Positions 35,553 through 47,923 are shown, counted from the first letter of the stretch. The stretch: 64,000 nt of DNA from Przewalskia tangutica (GCA_029844215.1 CM056721.1:60925815-60989814); one strand, 5' to 3'. Made by a program: numbers and translations. Notes: generated by a model from the letters alone, not told the origin.

Positions 35553-38500
35553 TGTCACGACCCGATTCCGGGCCCGTGACTGGTGCCTTACCCCGGGCAC
35601 CCTAGTGATACAACATCAGAGTAATCAGCGGAACATAAAACAATACAAGACATATTATGAAATATGAAACAATAATCTGAGAAAAACTTGTCTTTCGGCA
35701 TATATATAAATAACAACTTTTTCCAACATGAACAGTTTTAATCCTTTTTACAAACCCTGCCCACAACAGTACTACAGACCTCTAAGAAATGATACGACAA
35801 CAATGGCGGGACAGGGCCCCGCCATACCCCTGAATGTAAACCTACAACAACGGGGACTATACCACCGATAAGCCTCGGAGAAAGCGGAGCTTTCCCACCA
35901 TGAATCGTGACCAAGAGCGAGGATCAATGACTGGTGTACCTTTACCTGCGGCATGAACGCAGCCCCCCGAAGGAGGTCAGTACAACAGGTACCGAGTATG
36001 TGAAACAAACAAAATAAATAAATACTGTAAATGAAATCATAGTAGTCTATACAAAGCAGGAGACATGTATGATAACCAAACTACGATTCGCGTAAATAGC
36101 GATGCGTGTCAAGTCAGGGACTCACGCCCTCAAAGTCATCACTCCAATATAACTATGGGTCTCAAGCCCATAACATCAATCATGCGTGGAATACCTTCCT
36201 CACCGCGATCATGATAGAAAAACACCAAGGAATACACATGAACACGGGTCCCACGTGTCCAACTAAAACCGTGCAGGGTAAGTCTGAAGGCATAGCCGAC
36301 TACTAACACCAGCGTACAACAAGGTCATGAACTGTATCATAAGATCTGTCTAGACCGTCACATGATCAAAGCTGGCCACTTGCCCGCAATATCTAATGTG
36401 CGCGTCTAGTCCTGGAACTTCCCGCAGCTCCGCATAGGCCAATCTCATCGGCCCGCATGAGGTATTCCCCGCATCGAGGGTAGCTACTCCCGGCGTCGCC
36501 CGGACTTTCGAGTCCGCATGGCCACGGACCGCATGCCCATAAAGGACGACACTAACACGGAACTCTCGTAGCTCGCATAGGCCCCGGGACCGCATGAGGT
36601 ATTCTCGAATCATGGTCCTGCATCACCGAGTCTACCCGCGTCGGAGGCGACTTAACCCCGGAATCACCTCAAGAGATGAATGCCACAATACTATCATAAC
36701 GACTGATAGTTAATAAGCACAATCAAGGGAAACCCCCTTACACAAACATCACAAGATACTAACACACGTAGCATCCTAACACGTTTACTTATCAAAGCAA
36801 CAAGAAAGTATTACAAGGCTATCACAAACCAATACAATCAAGTTATTCACACAAGGTACTTTCTACTAACAAGTTCGGGTATCTATCCCCAAAGTACTTC
36901 ACACATTAAATCTTAAAAAAAGATCTGTTTCTTTCACATAAGTCACACAATACCCGTAGTATAAAATAGAGTGACTGTCCTTTTAAGAAAACCAAAACTC
37001 TTACCTTTGTAAAATCAAGTAACAACATTATTTTCCAAACGTCCAAGTTTGCCTAATTTCAAATGTTCACGTTTCTTATTTTAGAAAGGTTTCGCAGTTC
37101 ATAGTCTTATTCATTTAAGAATATAATTCTCTTTTAAACAATCTGAGAAACATAAGTCTTATGTGAGTAGGATATTCTTGTTTATAACAATCTTATTACA
37201 GCAGCCATGATCTAGGAAATATCATTTTGTCTCATCTTAGCTTCACATGCGGATGGAAGTTTCTCTTGGTTTTAATAATACTTAATTATTCAAAACATTT
37301 CCTTTTAATGTACGCGGTGGTTTGTCGATACACATTCTGATTTCCGAAATCAGTAAAGCATTCTTAAGCCGTTATACCTAACTTCCCATAAAGCTAGTAT
37401 AACTCTTAAGTTTTCAAACACCAAGTATTACTTCTCCTTTCAAAATGATTCAAAAATCTTTTGAAATACTTCAAGTTCTTTCTTATCATATAACAAGCCA
37501 GTTATAGTTCAAATCAGTTACCTTTTAAAAACCACATGTATTTTCTTACTAACATAAAGCTGTTATAACCAACTTCCCATAAAGCCGTTATAACACTTTA
37601 TGTTTTAAACCACTCAAACACATTTAGCACGTATGCGTCTCACTACATAGTTCACACATATCATGCTAGAAGAGATAGGAAGAGGTTCACATACCTCGTG
37701 GCGAGTATCGACTAATAGCAAAACGCTTCAAACGATCGGCTACTCCTTGCCAAGTGGATCATTCCACACGTAGCACTTCAACCTATAAGGCCACGCGCTT
37801 ATTAACATCGTAGAACATTCTACGAGAAAATTCGGACACCTCCCCGCCACAAGCGCAAATCTCTCCTCTATCGAGGCGGCTACCAAGCCAACCAGGGGTT
37901 ATACATCTAACCCGACGGTACAATTCTACTATACCGTAATACTACACAAGTCTCATGTCTGATCTATGAAAATACGATTCGATTCGGTTCCTTATTCTTG
38001 AGCTTAAGTCAAAAGACATTGCCAACAACTACGTTCATTCTATATATAGTATACTTCAACTATATATTCTAACAACATGTAATATCCAATTACAATAGGG
38101 ACAAGATAATTACCTCGATAAGCCCATAATTATCCGAGTTTAAAGTCGATCCTTAGCAATGTTTCGCTCTACACCGGGTGCTCCGTCCGCTCAAACAACC
38201 CTTAGAAGTTCTAACCAACTTCTACAAAGCACTCCAACTAACCATGGAGATTTTCCTTAGGGTTTCGGTTTTGTGGACGGGAAGTATAATAGTATTTCCG
38301 GCTTTTCAGATAGGTATAACCTTAGAATACCACAAGGTATAAGGCTAAGGTATTGGGCATTATAACAATACTTTTGAGAGTATTTCTCAACCAAGGGGTA
38401 CCCGAGAACACCCAGGTAGGGGGTGCTCTCGGCGAAGGCCTACTAGGAAGGGAGAGGGTGCTCTCGGCCACAAGGCCACATGAAAGGGGAGGAGGCTCTT

Positions 38501-38577
38501 GGGCGAGTCAACAAGAGGAGGAGAGGGGTTCTCAAGACTTAGAGATTTGAGGATGAAGAAGTCTTCAAAGGGAGTGG

Positions 38578-38585
38578 TATTTATA
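38578..38585 (-). promoter_or_regulatory. TATA box of E9 3' LTR
   Basis: TATAAATA on the minus strand, about 680 bp from the LTR start at 39266. The U3 is longer than in E8 because it carries an extra palindrome module. Confidence 0.7.
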
Positions 38586-38924
38586 GGGTAAGCAAAGGCC
38601 AACCAAGGGCCAAGATCTAGCCAAGTGCTATGCAAGTGTAGGGCCAAGATGTGCCCAAGTGCCTAGTCCTACTCCACAAATCCTCACAAAATATCTCACC
38701 AACTTGACCGCAAACGTCGAGGTGGCGTCGACTCCACTGACTTGAGGGTGACAAGTGTCGCCCTCTCGTTGGTCCAAAACATTTCATCTCTCGGAAAAAT
38801 CCGCAAAAATAAGAAAAGACATAGCCGGAATTTTCCCCTCGCAAGTTATGTAAAACGTTTCGTCGAAAAACGACTCTAACCGGGTGTTGTGCACAAATGC
38901 CATTCGGCCAAGCCACCTAGGCGG

Positions 38925-38942
38925 GGGTGACACGTGTCACCC
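38925..38942. promoter_or_regulatory. Perfect G-box palindrome in E9 3' LTR U3
   Basis: GGGTGACACGTGTCACCC, 18 bp, perfect. The same site recurs at 44566-44583, 12692-12709 and 59903-59920. Confidence 0.65.
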
Positions 38943-39266
38943 TCCTATTGGCCCAAAATAAAACATCTTCCGAAAATATCCATAATGGCCAAAATCTCGA
39001 AAACAAAGTGGGCCCCACAAAACCGTAAATTTCTCCCGTGGGCCCCACGTGACCATTTCCGAAAATAAAATTCCATAATTCTCTAATATTCCAGGAAGTC
39101 CGAATACCAAATCTGGGAATCCAATTCCCATTAACGAACCTTTTTCCTTCACAAAAACCGGAAACTTTTCCGTGGAAAAATCGCCTCTTTCTTCCTTTCC
39201 AATCTTTCTGTCGTATTCTCGTACGTACGTCCTCGCTTACATACCCTGGAACTACGGGGTATAACA

Positions 39267-39302
39267 TTCTTCCCCCCTTAGAAACATTCGTCCCGAATGT
39301 TC
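39267..39302 (-). other. E9 polypurine tract and hairpin
   Basis: On the minus strand, TAAGGGGGGAAGAA (39267-39280) next to the LTR, preceded by the AACATTCG / CGAATGTT hairpin (39281-39302). Confidence 0.9.
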
Positions 39303-39489
39303 CTTCTAAGTCTCAAAACGAACGCGTGCCAGTATAGTCTTCACTACTATACTTACGAAACAATCCTGCCACAGCTGGCCACAGAAATACCCACGCAAAA
39401 TACCTACATCCAAGTCCACGAGGAAACACCTCTAACATCACCACAAATAATACTACTTTTGTCACTTTGTCGCGAGCCTTGCTCCAACG

Positions 39490-40070
39490 ACCCAACAAAT
39501 GGTACCGCCGCGTGCGATCATCCCGGTATGCGCTCGAATTCTTACCATATTTCTGATACTGCTTTAGTATCCAAAACTCGGGGTTACTATCTCTAACGAG
39601 GTCATCATTAACTGGGAACATTCTGGATGGATCTTCGATACTTTCCCGAACATAACAATACGAAAGACCGGACGTCCTTCCTCCTAAGTCGGACGGCAAA
39701 TGCTAACATATAGGCAACCTGGCCTATTCTTCACATGAACTCACAAAGGCCCAAGTAACTCGGGCTAAGTTCATTCGTTTCCAAAACTCGTCACACTGTC
39801 GGGGTGGTACTTTCAAGAAGACCGACCGTCGGCACGAACTCTGGCGTCGTCGCCGATTATCCATACGATTCCTCCGAGCCGCGTAACTTCTTCTAGACAA
39901 GCTTCACTATCCACGATCTGCCGGAACAAGATCAACCAACTATCGAACCACCGCCAACATCGAACCAATCGACCGGCAACTTGCATTCCTTCCCTACAAG
40001 GATTCATAAGACGACATCCGATCACTGAAATGGTAGCTTAAACACTTCAACCGAGACAACGATCTTCACA
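39490..40070 (-). pseudogene. E9 integrase C-terminal relic
   Basis: Minus strand, shifting frames. DNA from 40065 to 39880 aligns with the E6 pol segment after the integrase core (GWFDVG-like). VFLKVPP at about 39815 matches the GPY/F module start, and DPSRMFPVNDD (about 39640) matches the VSMLRK...GDPSRV segment of E6. It shows that E9 descends from an element with a full pol. No chromodomain-like tail was found. Confidence 0.7.
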
Positions 40071-40549
40071 GGCTACCATCGGCGACCACGGTCGAACGCG
40101 TCCACGAACTTCGTCGTTGGTTAACTAAACTTGGGCCTAGCACCCTCGTGACCCTACCACAAGGCGGGACCACAACGGCACCCGCGCCATACATGCCGCG
40201 GGTTGACCCATGGCGTGGCCTCAACCCGACCCGCGCGCGCAATACTAGCTCCGATCGGAACAATCTCACTAATCACGTTACGAAAACCTAGCGGTCTTCT
40301 TAGCTCAACCACCCTCTTCATTTCACACTACTTAGGGACCTATCCCCAAACACAGCTCACGTGCACTATGCACTCCTATAAGGGTCAAACATAAACATAC
40401 GTCTACCCGAGATGGCCTTACCTCTAAGGTCTTTGCGTATAAAGCTCTAAGGCTCACACTTTCTCTATCCTCCAAAATCTTACTCGGTTAACCCACCATG
40501 ATTTCTAATCACAACTAACACACTGCTATCAGAACATAGCACTTAAGGT
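40071..40549 (-). other. E9 post-gag region with conserved GC-rich block
   Basis: Contains CTCACACTTTCTC-like and GACCTTAGAGGTAAGG-like blocks shared with E11 and E12. At 40066-40269 an open minus-strand frame reads VVPPCGRVTRVLGPSLVNQR; a similar frame (VVPPGGKVTRVLGPGLVNHR) is in E11 at 55966-56170. Function unknown. Confidence 0.6.
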
Positions 40550-40991
40550 ATACTCACCTTGAAAGTCACCGAAGGACCTTGCTGCTCGCCTCTTCTCGTC
40601 GCTTGGTTAACCCGTCGATCTACGTTTCTCGACTGCGCGTAAGCCCGCACACGGCCATGCTCAAGCCAATCAAGAATTACTCTTGCACAACCCTTTCTTA
40701 GGTAGTCATCAAGACTCGTGGTACATCGGTATAATCTCTGGTAGCCAAATCCATGGCTAGTAACAGGGTCGCCTCTCTGCAATCTATATTCTCTGTTCCC
40801 AATCGTGGGCGAAGGTTCAAATATCATGGCGCGATGGAGCTGCCGCCGTGCTAAACTCACGGGGCTAGTGACGTCGCAGAAATCCCGAATGCACTACCTA
40901 GGTAATGATTGGGCTGTGCCTCATGACCCTCGTATTCTACTCACGGCTCCGCCTTGCCTTGCCTCCGGGCGGGTTGCCTGCGCGGAGGCAT
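40550..40991 (-). pseudogene. E9 gag, short, no zinc knuckle
   Basis: The start is near 40991 (minus strand, leader and GCCTCCGCG context as in the other gags). TSLDDYLRKGCARVILDWLEHG and VRAYAQSRNVD (about 40710-40620) match the middle of gag. It stops at the junction CTTTCAAGGTGAGTATACC near 40553, where E11 has a proline-rich linker and knuckles. E12 shares the same junction (63720). So both lost the RNA-binding part of gag. Confidence 0.75.
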
Positions 40992-41191
40992 AGCGGTAAG
41001 GAAAGAAATACGTTTAGAGGTCCAACTTAAAACACTGACTCTAAGGCACGACCTCGAGTGAGAAGAATAGAAACCAATCCTAAATATCCTATAGCCTCAC
41101 GATTATTGGCGTGGTGCACAACACCGATAATCAAGACTCTCTTGGATCTGATGCGTAGACACTTTCAGGATTAATCGCTCGATACCACTTT
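40992..41191 (-). other. E9 leader and PBS
   Basis: PBS 41177-41187 reads TGGTATCGAGC on the minus strand. The leader is like those of E1 and E5. Confidence 0.87.
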
Positions 41192-44100
41192 TGTCACGAC
41201 CGATTCGGGCGTGATCGTGCCTTACCCCGGGCACCCTAGTGATACAACATCAGAGTAATCAGCAGAACATAAAACAATACAAGACATATTATGAAATATG
41301 AAACAATAATCTGAGAAAAACTTGCCTTTCGGCATATATATAAATAACAACTTTTTCCAACATGAACAGTTTTAATCCTTTTTACAAACCCCGCCACAAG
41401 ATACTACGCACCTAAGAAATGATACGACAACAATGGCGGGACGGGGCCCGCCATACCACGAATGTAAACACCTACAACAGTGGACTATACCACCGATAAG
41501 CCTCCGAGAAACGGAGCTTTCCACGCCGAATGTGACCCTAGAGCGAGGATCAATGGCGGTGTACCTTTACTGCGGCATGAACGGCCCCGAAGGAGGTCGA
41601 TCTAACAGTGCAAGTATGTGAAACAAACAAAATAAATAAATCACGTAAATGAAATCATAGTAGTCTATACAAAGCGGGAGACATGTATGATAACCAAACT
41701 ACGATTCACCATAAATAGCGATCGTGTCAAGTCGTGACTCACGCCTCAAAGTCATCACTCCAATATAACTATGGGTCTCAAGCCCATAACATCAATCATG
41801 CGTGGAATACCTTCCGCCGGCGCGATCATGATAGAAAAACACCAAGGAATACACATGAACACGTGTCCCACTGTGTCCAACTAAAACCGTCTGAGGGTAA
41901 ATGCGAAGGCATAGCCGACTACTAACACCAGCGGTACCAACAAGGTCATGAATCAGATCATAAGATCTGTCTAGATCGTCACATGATCAAAGGCGGCCAC
42001 TTGCCCGCAGATCTAATGTGCGCGTCTAGTCCTCGAACTTCCGCGACTCGCGTAGGCCAATCTCATCGGCCGCATGAGGTATTCCCGCATCGAGGTAGCT
42101 ACTCCCGGCATCGCCCCGACTTCGAGTCGCGTAGCCACGCGACCGCATGCCCATAAAGGACGCACACTAACACTCGAACTCTCGTAGCTCGCATAGGCCC
42201 CGGGACCCGCATGAGGTATTCTCGAATCATGGTCCTGCATCACCGAGTCTACCCGCGTCGGAGGCAGCTTAACCCCCGGAATCACCTCAAGAGATGAATG
42301 CCACAATACTATCATAACGACTGATAGTTAATAAGCACAATCAAGGGAAACCCCTTTACACAAACATCACAAGATACTAACACACGTAGCATCCTAACAC
42401 GTTTACTTATCAAAGCAACAAGAAAGTATTACAAGGCTATCACAAACCAATACAATCAAGTTATTCACACAAGGTACTTTCTACTAACAAGTTCGGGTAT
42501 CTATCCCCAAAGTACTTCACACATTAAATCTTAAAAAAAGATGCTTTCTTTCACATAAGTCACAATACCCGTAGTATAAAATAGAGTAGTGTCCTTTTAA
42601 GAAAACCAAAACTCTTACCTTTGTAAAATCAAGTAACAACATTATTTTCCAAACGTCCAAGTTTGCCTAATTTCAAATGTTCACGTTTCTTATTTTAGAA
42701 AGGTTTCGCAGTTCATAGTCTTATTCATTTAAGAATATAATTCTCTTTTAAACAATCTGAGAAACATAAGTCTTATGTGAGTAGGATATTCTTGTTTATA
42801 ACAATCTTATTACAGCAGCCATGATCTAGGAAATATCATTTTGTCTCATCTTAGCTTCTATGCAGATGGAAGTTTCTCTTGGTTTTAATAATACTTAATT
42901 ATTCAAAACATTTCCTTTTATTAACGCCGCGTTGGTTTGTCGATACACATTCGATTTCAAATCAAGAAAGCATTCTTAAGCGTTATACCTAACTTCCCAT
43001 AAAGCTAGTATAACTCTTAAGTTTTCAAACACCAAGTATTACTTCTCCTTTCAAAATGATTCAAAAATCTTTTGAAATACTTCAAGTTCTTTCTTATCAT
43101 ATAACAAGCGATTATAGTTCAAATCGATTACCTTTTAAAAACCACATGTATTTTCTTACTAACATAAAGTCATATAACCAACTTCCCATAAAGCCGTTAT
43201 AACACTTTATGTTTTAAACCACTCAAACACATTTAGCACGTATGACGTCTGCGTACTACATAGTTCACACATATCATGCTAGAAGAGATAGGAAGAGGTT
43301 CACATACCTCGTGGCAGTATCGACTAATAGCAAAACGCTCAAACAATCGGCTACTCCTTAAGCCAAGTGGATCATTCCACACGTAGCACTTCAACCTATA
43401 AGGCCACAAGCGCTTATTAACATCGTAGAACATTCTACGTAAAATTCGGCACCTCCCCGCCACAAGCAAATCTCCTCTCTATCGAGGCGGCTACCAAGCC
43501 AACCGGGGGTTATACATCTAACCCGAACGGTACAATTCTACTATACCGTAATACTACACAAGTCTCATGTCTGATCCTATGAAAATACATTCGATTCGGT
43601 TCCTTATTCTTGGGCTTAAGTCAAAAGACATTGCAACAACTACGTTGATTCTATATATAGTATACTTCAACTATATATTCTAACAACATGTAATATCCAA
43701 TTACAATAGGGGGACAAGATAATTACCTCGATAAGCCCATAATTATCCGAGTTTAAAGTCGATCCTTAGCAATGTTTCGCTCCTACACCGGGTGCTCCGT
43801 CCCGCTCCAAACAACCCTTAGAAGTTCTAACCAACTTCTACAAAGCACTCCAACTAACCATGGAGATTTTCCTTAGGGTTTCGGTTTTGTGACTGACGGG
43901 AAGTATAATAGTATTTCCGGGCTTTTCGTATAGGTATAACCTTAGAATACCACAAGGTATAAGGCTAAGGTATTGGGCATTATAACAATACTTTTGAGAG
44001 TATTTCTCAACCAAGGGGGGGGGGTACCCCACGAGAACACCCCAAGGTAGGGGGGGGTGCTCTCGGCCGAAGGGCCTACTAGGAAGGGGAGAGGGTGCTC

Positions 44101-44221
44101 TCGGCCACAAGGCCACATGAAAGGGGGAGGGGAGGCTCTTGGACGAGTCAACAAGAGGGAGGAGAGGGGGTCTCAAGACTTAGAGATTTGAGGGATGAAG
44201 AAGTCTTCAAAGGGAGGGGGG

Positions 44222-44229
44222 TATTTATA
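44222..44229 (-). promoter_or_regulatory. TATA box of E9 5' LTR
   Basis: TATAAATA on the minus strand, about 670 bp from the LTR start. It would drive E9 toward lower coordinates. Confidence 0.72.
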
Positions 44230-44565
44230 GGGTAAGCAAAGGCCAACCAAGGGCCAAGATCTAGCCAAGTGCTATGCAAGTGTAGGGCCAAGATGTGCGC
44301 TAGTGCCCACTAGTCCCTACTCCACAAATCCTCACAAAATATCTCACCAACTTGACCCTTCAAACGTCGAGGGTGGCGTCAACTCCACCAACTCGAGGGT
44401 GACAAGTGTCGCCCTCTCGTTGGTCCAAAACATTTCATCTCTCGGAAAAATCCGCAAAATAAGAAAAGACATAGCGAATTTTCCTGCAAGTTATGTAAAA
44501 CGTTTAGTCGAAACGACTCTAACAGGGTGTTGTGCACAAATGCCATTCGGCGAGCCACTAGGCGG

Positions 44566-44583
44566 GGGTGACACGTGTCACCC
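44566..44583. promoter_or_regulatory. Perfect G-box palindrome in E9 5' LTR U3
   Basis: Same 18-bp palindrome as at 38925-38942. Confidence 0.65.
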
Positions 44584-44894
44584 TCCTAATGGCCCAAAAT
44601 AAAACATCTTCCGAAAAATATCCACAATGGCCAAAATCTCGAAAACAAAGTGGGCCCCACAAAAACCGTAAATTTCTCCCGTGGGCCCTCGTGACCATTT
44701 CCGAAAATAAAATTCCATAATTCTCTAATATTACAGGAAGTCCGAATACCAATCGGGAATCCAATTCCATTAACGAACCTTTTTCCTTCACAAAACCGAA
44801 ACTTTTCCGTGGAAAAAATCGCCTCTTTCTTCCTTTCCAATCTTTCGTCAAATTCGCACGTCCTCGCTACATACCTGGAACTACGGGTATAACA

Positions 44895-47800
44895 CGAACA
44901 TGGCGCGGTTATCTTGGGGATCGCTGAGGTTCTGCGGCCAGTGTGCCGGAATCTGGCGTGGCCGCGAATCGCAGGAATTTCTGGAAGTGGAGCGCTACGG
45001 CCGTGGCGAACGCGGCGCCATCGGGATTTTTCTGCGGTAAAGAGCGAAAAACAGGGGATATTTTGATAAAAGCCTATGGGATGGTGACAAGTGTCCCTCC
45101 CATCCTTTTGACCAGAAAAGGGTCCTATTTTAGGGCCAAGTCTTGGAAGACTTGGCCATTTCATCTTAGAACCCTCCCATGAACTCCTCCCTCTTTTCTC
45201 TCTAGATTTTTGAAGAAAACCTAGCCTAGGAAAAAAATTGTTGGAGCGGCGGCGAGAAGGCAAAGTGTTGGTAAGCTTGTAGAGGGTTCGTGTGGGTAAT
45301 TTTAAAGTGAAGAAGATTTCGGAAAGAGGGCTTCTTGAGGTAAAATCTCCACCTTCTTGTGTTATTGAAGATTTCAAGTTATAGTAGTTAAGAAATGAGC
45401 CTGAGGCTGTTATATTTAAGTTTGAATAGATTTGGATCTTGTTGTCTTGTTGAAAACCGAAAATGGGCATGTTAGCCACTCATGTTGTAATGAATTTGGT
45501 CGTTACCTAAAGTCGTCGCATGTTATCTACTAGAGGATGGTAGTAGCTTTAATCGATTTCGGCTTGATTACCTGTCATACTAAATAACTTGGATTGAAAA
45601 GAATTGGAAAGGATTTAGGATTGGTTATATGGTTGGCCAAGAATGGCATGGAAATTATTGCATTATTTTGTATTATTGTGGGGCGGAATTTTACACGTAT
45701 TGTTAGGCGTGTAATCCCCTATTGTTAACTACTTTGTTGAGCCTTAAAAGTGGCGTGGTTGGTTACTGAATTCGGCCTTGAAAAAGGTGGCATAGTAAGT
45801 AGAAACAAAGGAAGTGTTGTCCAAATTTCCGTAGAATGTAGGGACTTTGCATTTAGTTTATTCTACGTTCGAAGCTAGAGATTGATAGACGTTTTATGAC
45901 CCTTATAGGATTGAAGTACTACGAGTAGCATATTCTACTTAAGGGGGATAGTACTGTGGAGCATTTTGCTAACTGTCGATAATCGTCGCGAGGTATGTGA
46001 TTCTTCCTATCCTCTTGAGCATGACTATTTGTGAAATATATAGTGCGGTAGACGCACGTGTGTTAAAGGAATTTGATTTCCCTTTTGTGCCTTGACTTGA
46101 TATGAAGTGTAAAGGGCTTCATTGTGTGGAAAAGTAGTAAAATCTTATTCGTTAGTAATGGGTACTAGGGTGTTAAAGAATAAGCCCTCTTGGTCTCATA
46201 AATATTTATAGTTGTAATTGGTTGGTTTAAAACATAAAGTGTTATAACGGCTTTATGAGAAGTTTGTTATAACAACTTTATGTATGTAAAGAAATGGTTT
46301 GTGGCTTTTTAAAAGATAAGAGACTTGACTTATAAATGACTTGGTTGGTGTTAAAAGTTGTGAAACCGCATTTTTGAGAAATGGGTAATTGTGTTTTAAA
46401 AGGAATAAGTCATATTGATTTCGGAAAGTTGAATAAGTATCGAACAAACCACTGCAGCGTTAATAAAGGAAAATGTATTGACTAATTAATTATTATTAAA
46501 ACCAGTAGAAACCTCCATCTGCATAGAAGCTAAGATAAGACAAAATTGTATTACATTTTCTAGATCATGGCTGCTTTAATAAGAACATTACAACAAGTTT
46601 TGATTTTCCTAAATTCCAAAGTAAGAAGCTTGAATTATAAAAGAGATAGACTTGAGAATTTGAAGTGTTTTCGTTTAAAAAGGAAGTCATGGTTTGTCTT
46701 AAGTTGGTTTAAAAAGAAGGCATGGTATTGTCGTGGTTTATTCGAAAAGAAGGTATGGAAATTGTTTTGGTTTTCTTAAAAAGATAGTTACTCTTTTTTG
46801 ATACTACGGGTATCGTGTGACTTTGGTGAAAGAAATGGATCTTTTTAAAGAGTTAAAGTACGTAGTACCTTGGGGTTAACACCCAGATTCGTTGTAATAA
46901 AATGAAAGACTATGAGTACGTTGAACTTGCCTATGCTTGTTGTGATAGCCTTTGTTGTGCAAGTGTTTGATTTTGTGCTACCGAGCCTCTCGATGGAGGG
47001 TCGGCTATCTGGTTGATTGATAGACATACTGACACGTTGGGTGGCCCACGGGTATGCTTCCACTATATCGATCCTCTTGGGACATACAGACACGTTGGGT
47101 GGCCCACGGGTATGCTTCCATTAGGAGTGTTATCTGGTGATTTGTTTGGGACATACTGACATGTTGGGTGGCCCACGGGTATGCTTCCACGGTGATTATT
47201 ATCTTGTTATCTCCTTTGGGCATACCGACATGTTGGATGGTCCACGGGTATGGGCCCACTAGGACGGTTCCAGGGCCATGCTTATACCGAGGTGAGATGC
47301 CGGGGCATGCGGCCATTGTGCTGGTTAAATTCCCGGGTTGTACTTGAGTGATGATTTTACGGGCATGAGTCCCTGACTTGACATGACTGCTATATATATT
47401 GTGAACTGTAGTTTGGTTGTCATACATGTCTCCTGTTTTATATAGACTGTTATGATTTCATTTACAGTATTTTTCAGTTTCACATACTTGGTACATGTTG
47501 TACTGACCTCCTTCGGGGGGCTGCGTTCATGCCGCAGGTTGAGGTACATAGCTTGCTGATCCGCACTCTTAGGATCGCTGTTCAGTTCTCGGAAAGCTTC
47601 ATATCTCCGGAAGCTTGTCTTGTGGTATGGTTCCCTGAAGTAGTAGACTTTTGTACATTCAGGGGCATGGCGGGGCCCTGTCCCGTCATTATTGTTATAA
47701 AATTCTTAGAGGTCTGTAGCACGGTTGTGGGCAGGGTTTGTAAAGGATGTAACTGTTCAAGTTTCATTTATGTTCAGAAAGGTGACCATTTTTGGGTTAG

Positions 47801-47923
47801 CCTGTTTTCTTATTTCACTGTTTACCTTGTTTGAGTTTTATTTCCGCTAATTTTTTCTGATGTTGTATCACTAGGGTGCCCGGGGTAAGGCACCAGTCGC
47901 GGGCCCGAGGTTGGGTCGTGACA
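44895..47923 (+). repeat. E7 3' LTR, second part
   Basis: It matches 21100-24091 of the E7 5' LTR through to GTCGTGACA at 47923. It has the CATAAAG module (46230-46280), AATAAA block (46440-46570) and tandem repeat (47022-47264). The first 150 bp (44895-45040) are the most divergent stretch and are rich in CAG/CTG/CCG. Confidence 0.94.
47022..47264. repeat. ~62-70-bp tandem repeat in E7 3' LTR, 4 copies
   Basis: Counterpart of 23198-23440, with four GACA(T/C)A...GTTGGGTGGCCCACGGG units. Confidence 0.92.

Larger units (their letters stand above)
35553..39266 (-). repeat. E9 3' LTR (minus orientation), 3714 bp
   Basis: From TGTCACGAC to TATAACA. It includes a GC-rich repeat block with GCATGAGGTATTC (36430-36620), the AATAAA block (37190-37340; its AATAAA is altered), CATAAAG module (37553-37602), TATA 38578-38585, and two palindrome modules (38748-38765, imperfect; 38925-38942, perfect). 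Confidence 0.94.
35553..44894 (-). mobile_element. E9: gag-relic LTR element, minus strand, inside E7 3' LTR
   Basis: 3' LTR 35553-39266 (3714 bp), interior 39267-41191 (1925 bp), 5' LTR 41192-44894 (3703 bp). Flanks are AGCAG (35548-35552) and CGAAC (44895-44899), which do not match; sequence around them is noisy relative to the intact E7 LTR. The interior has a knuckle-less gag, a GC-rich block and an integrase C-terminal relic; no protease, RT or RNase H. Confidence 0.93.
41192..44894 (-). repeat. E9 5' LTR (minus orientation), 3703 bp
   Basis: Twin of 35553-39266, with TATA at 44222-44229, a strong G-rich stretch at 44010-44140, palindromes at 44396-44415 (imperfect) and 44566-44583 (perfect). 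It ends GGTATAACA at 44894. No gene lies in it. Confidence 0.94.
20802..47923 (+). mobile_element. E7: gag-only LTR element, plus strand, carrying E8 and E9
   Basis: 5' LTR 20802-24091, interior 24092-25739 plus 34809-35244, 3' LTR 35245-35552 plus 44895-47923. With the nested E8 and E9 removed it is about 8.7 kb with a 2.1-kb interior. The interior has a PBS, leader, gag and post-gag region but no protease, RT or integrase. Both GTCTA duplications are intact and its insertion point is within the E6 integrase gene. It would depend on another element's enzymes for mobility (inference). Confidence 0.95.

Noticed and set aside
44586..45479. Longest open frame in the window, 297 codons, minus strand
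   Set aside because: It runs across the E9/E7 junction at 44894/44895 and through U3 sequence of two different LTRs. It is open by chance; the E7 part resembles the shadow frame at 21044-21658.
46567..46779. 70-codon frame beginning MAALIRTL in the E7 3' LTR
   Set aside because: The 5' LTR copy (22747 onward) has a stop in the same place. It overlaps the conserved non-coding AATAAA block.
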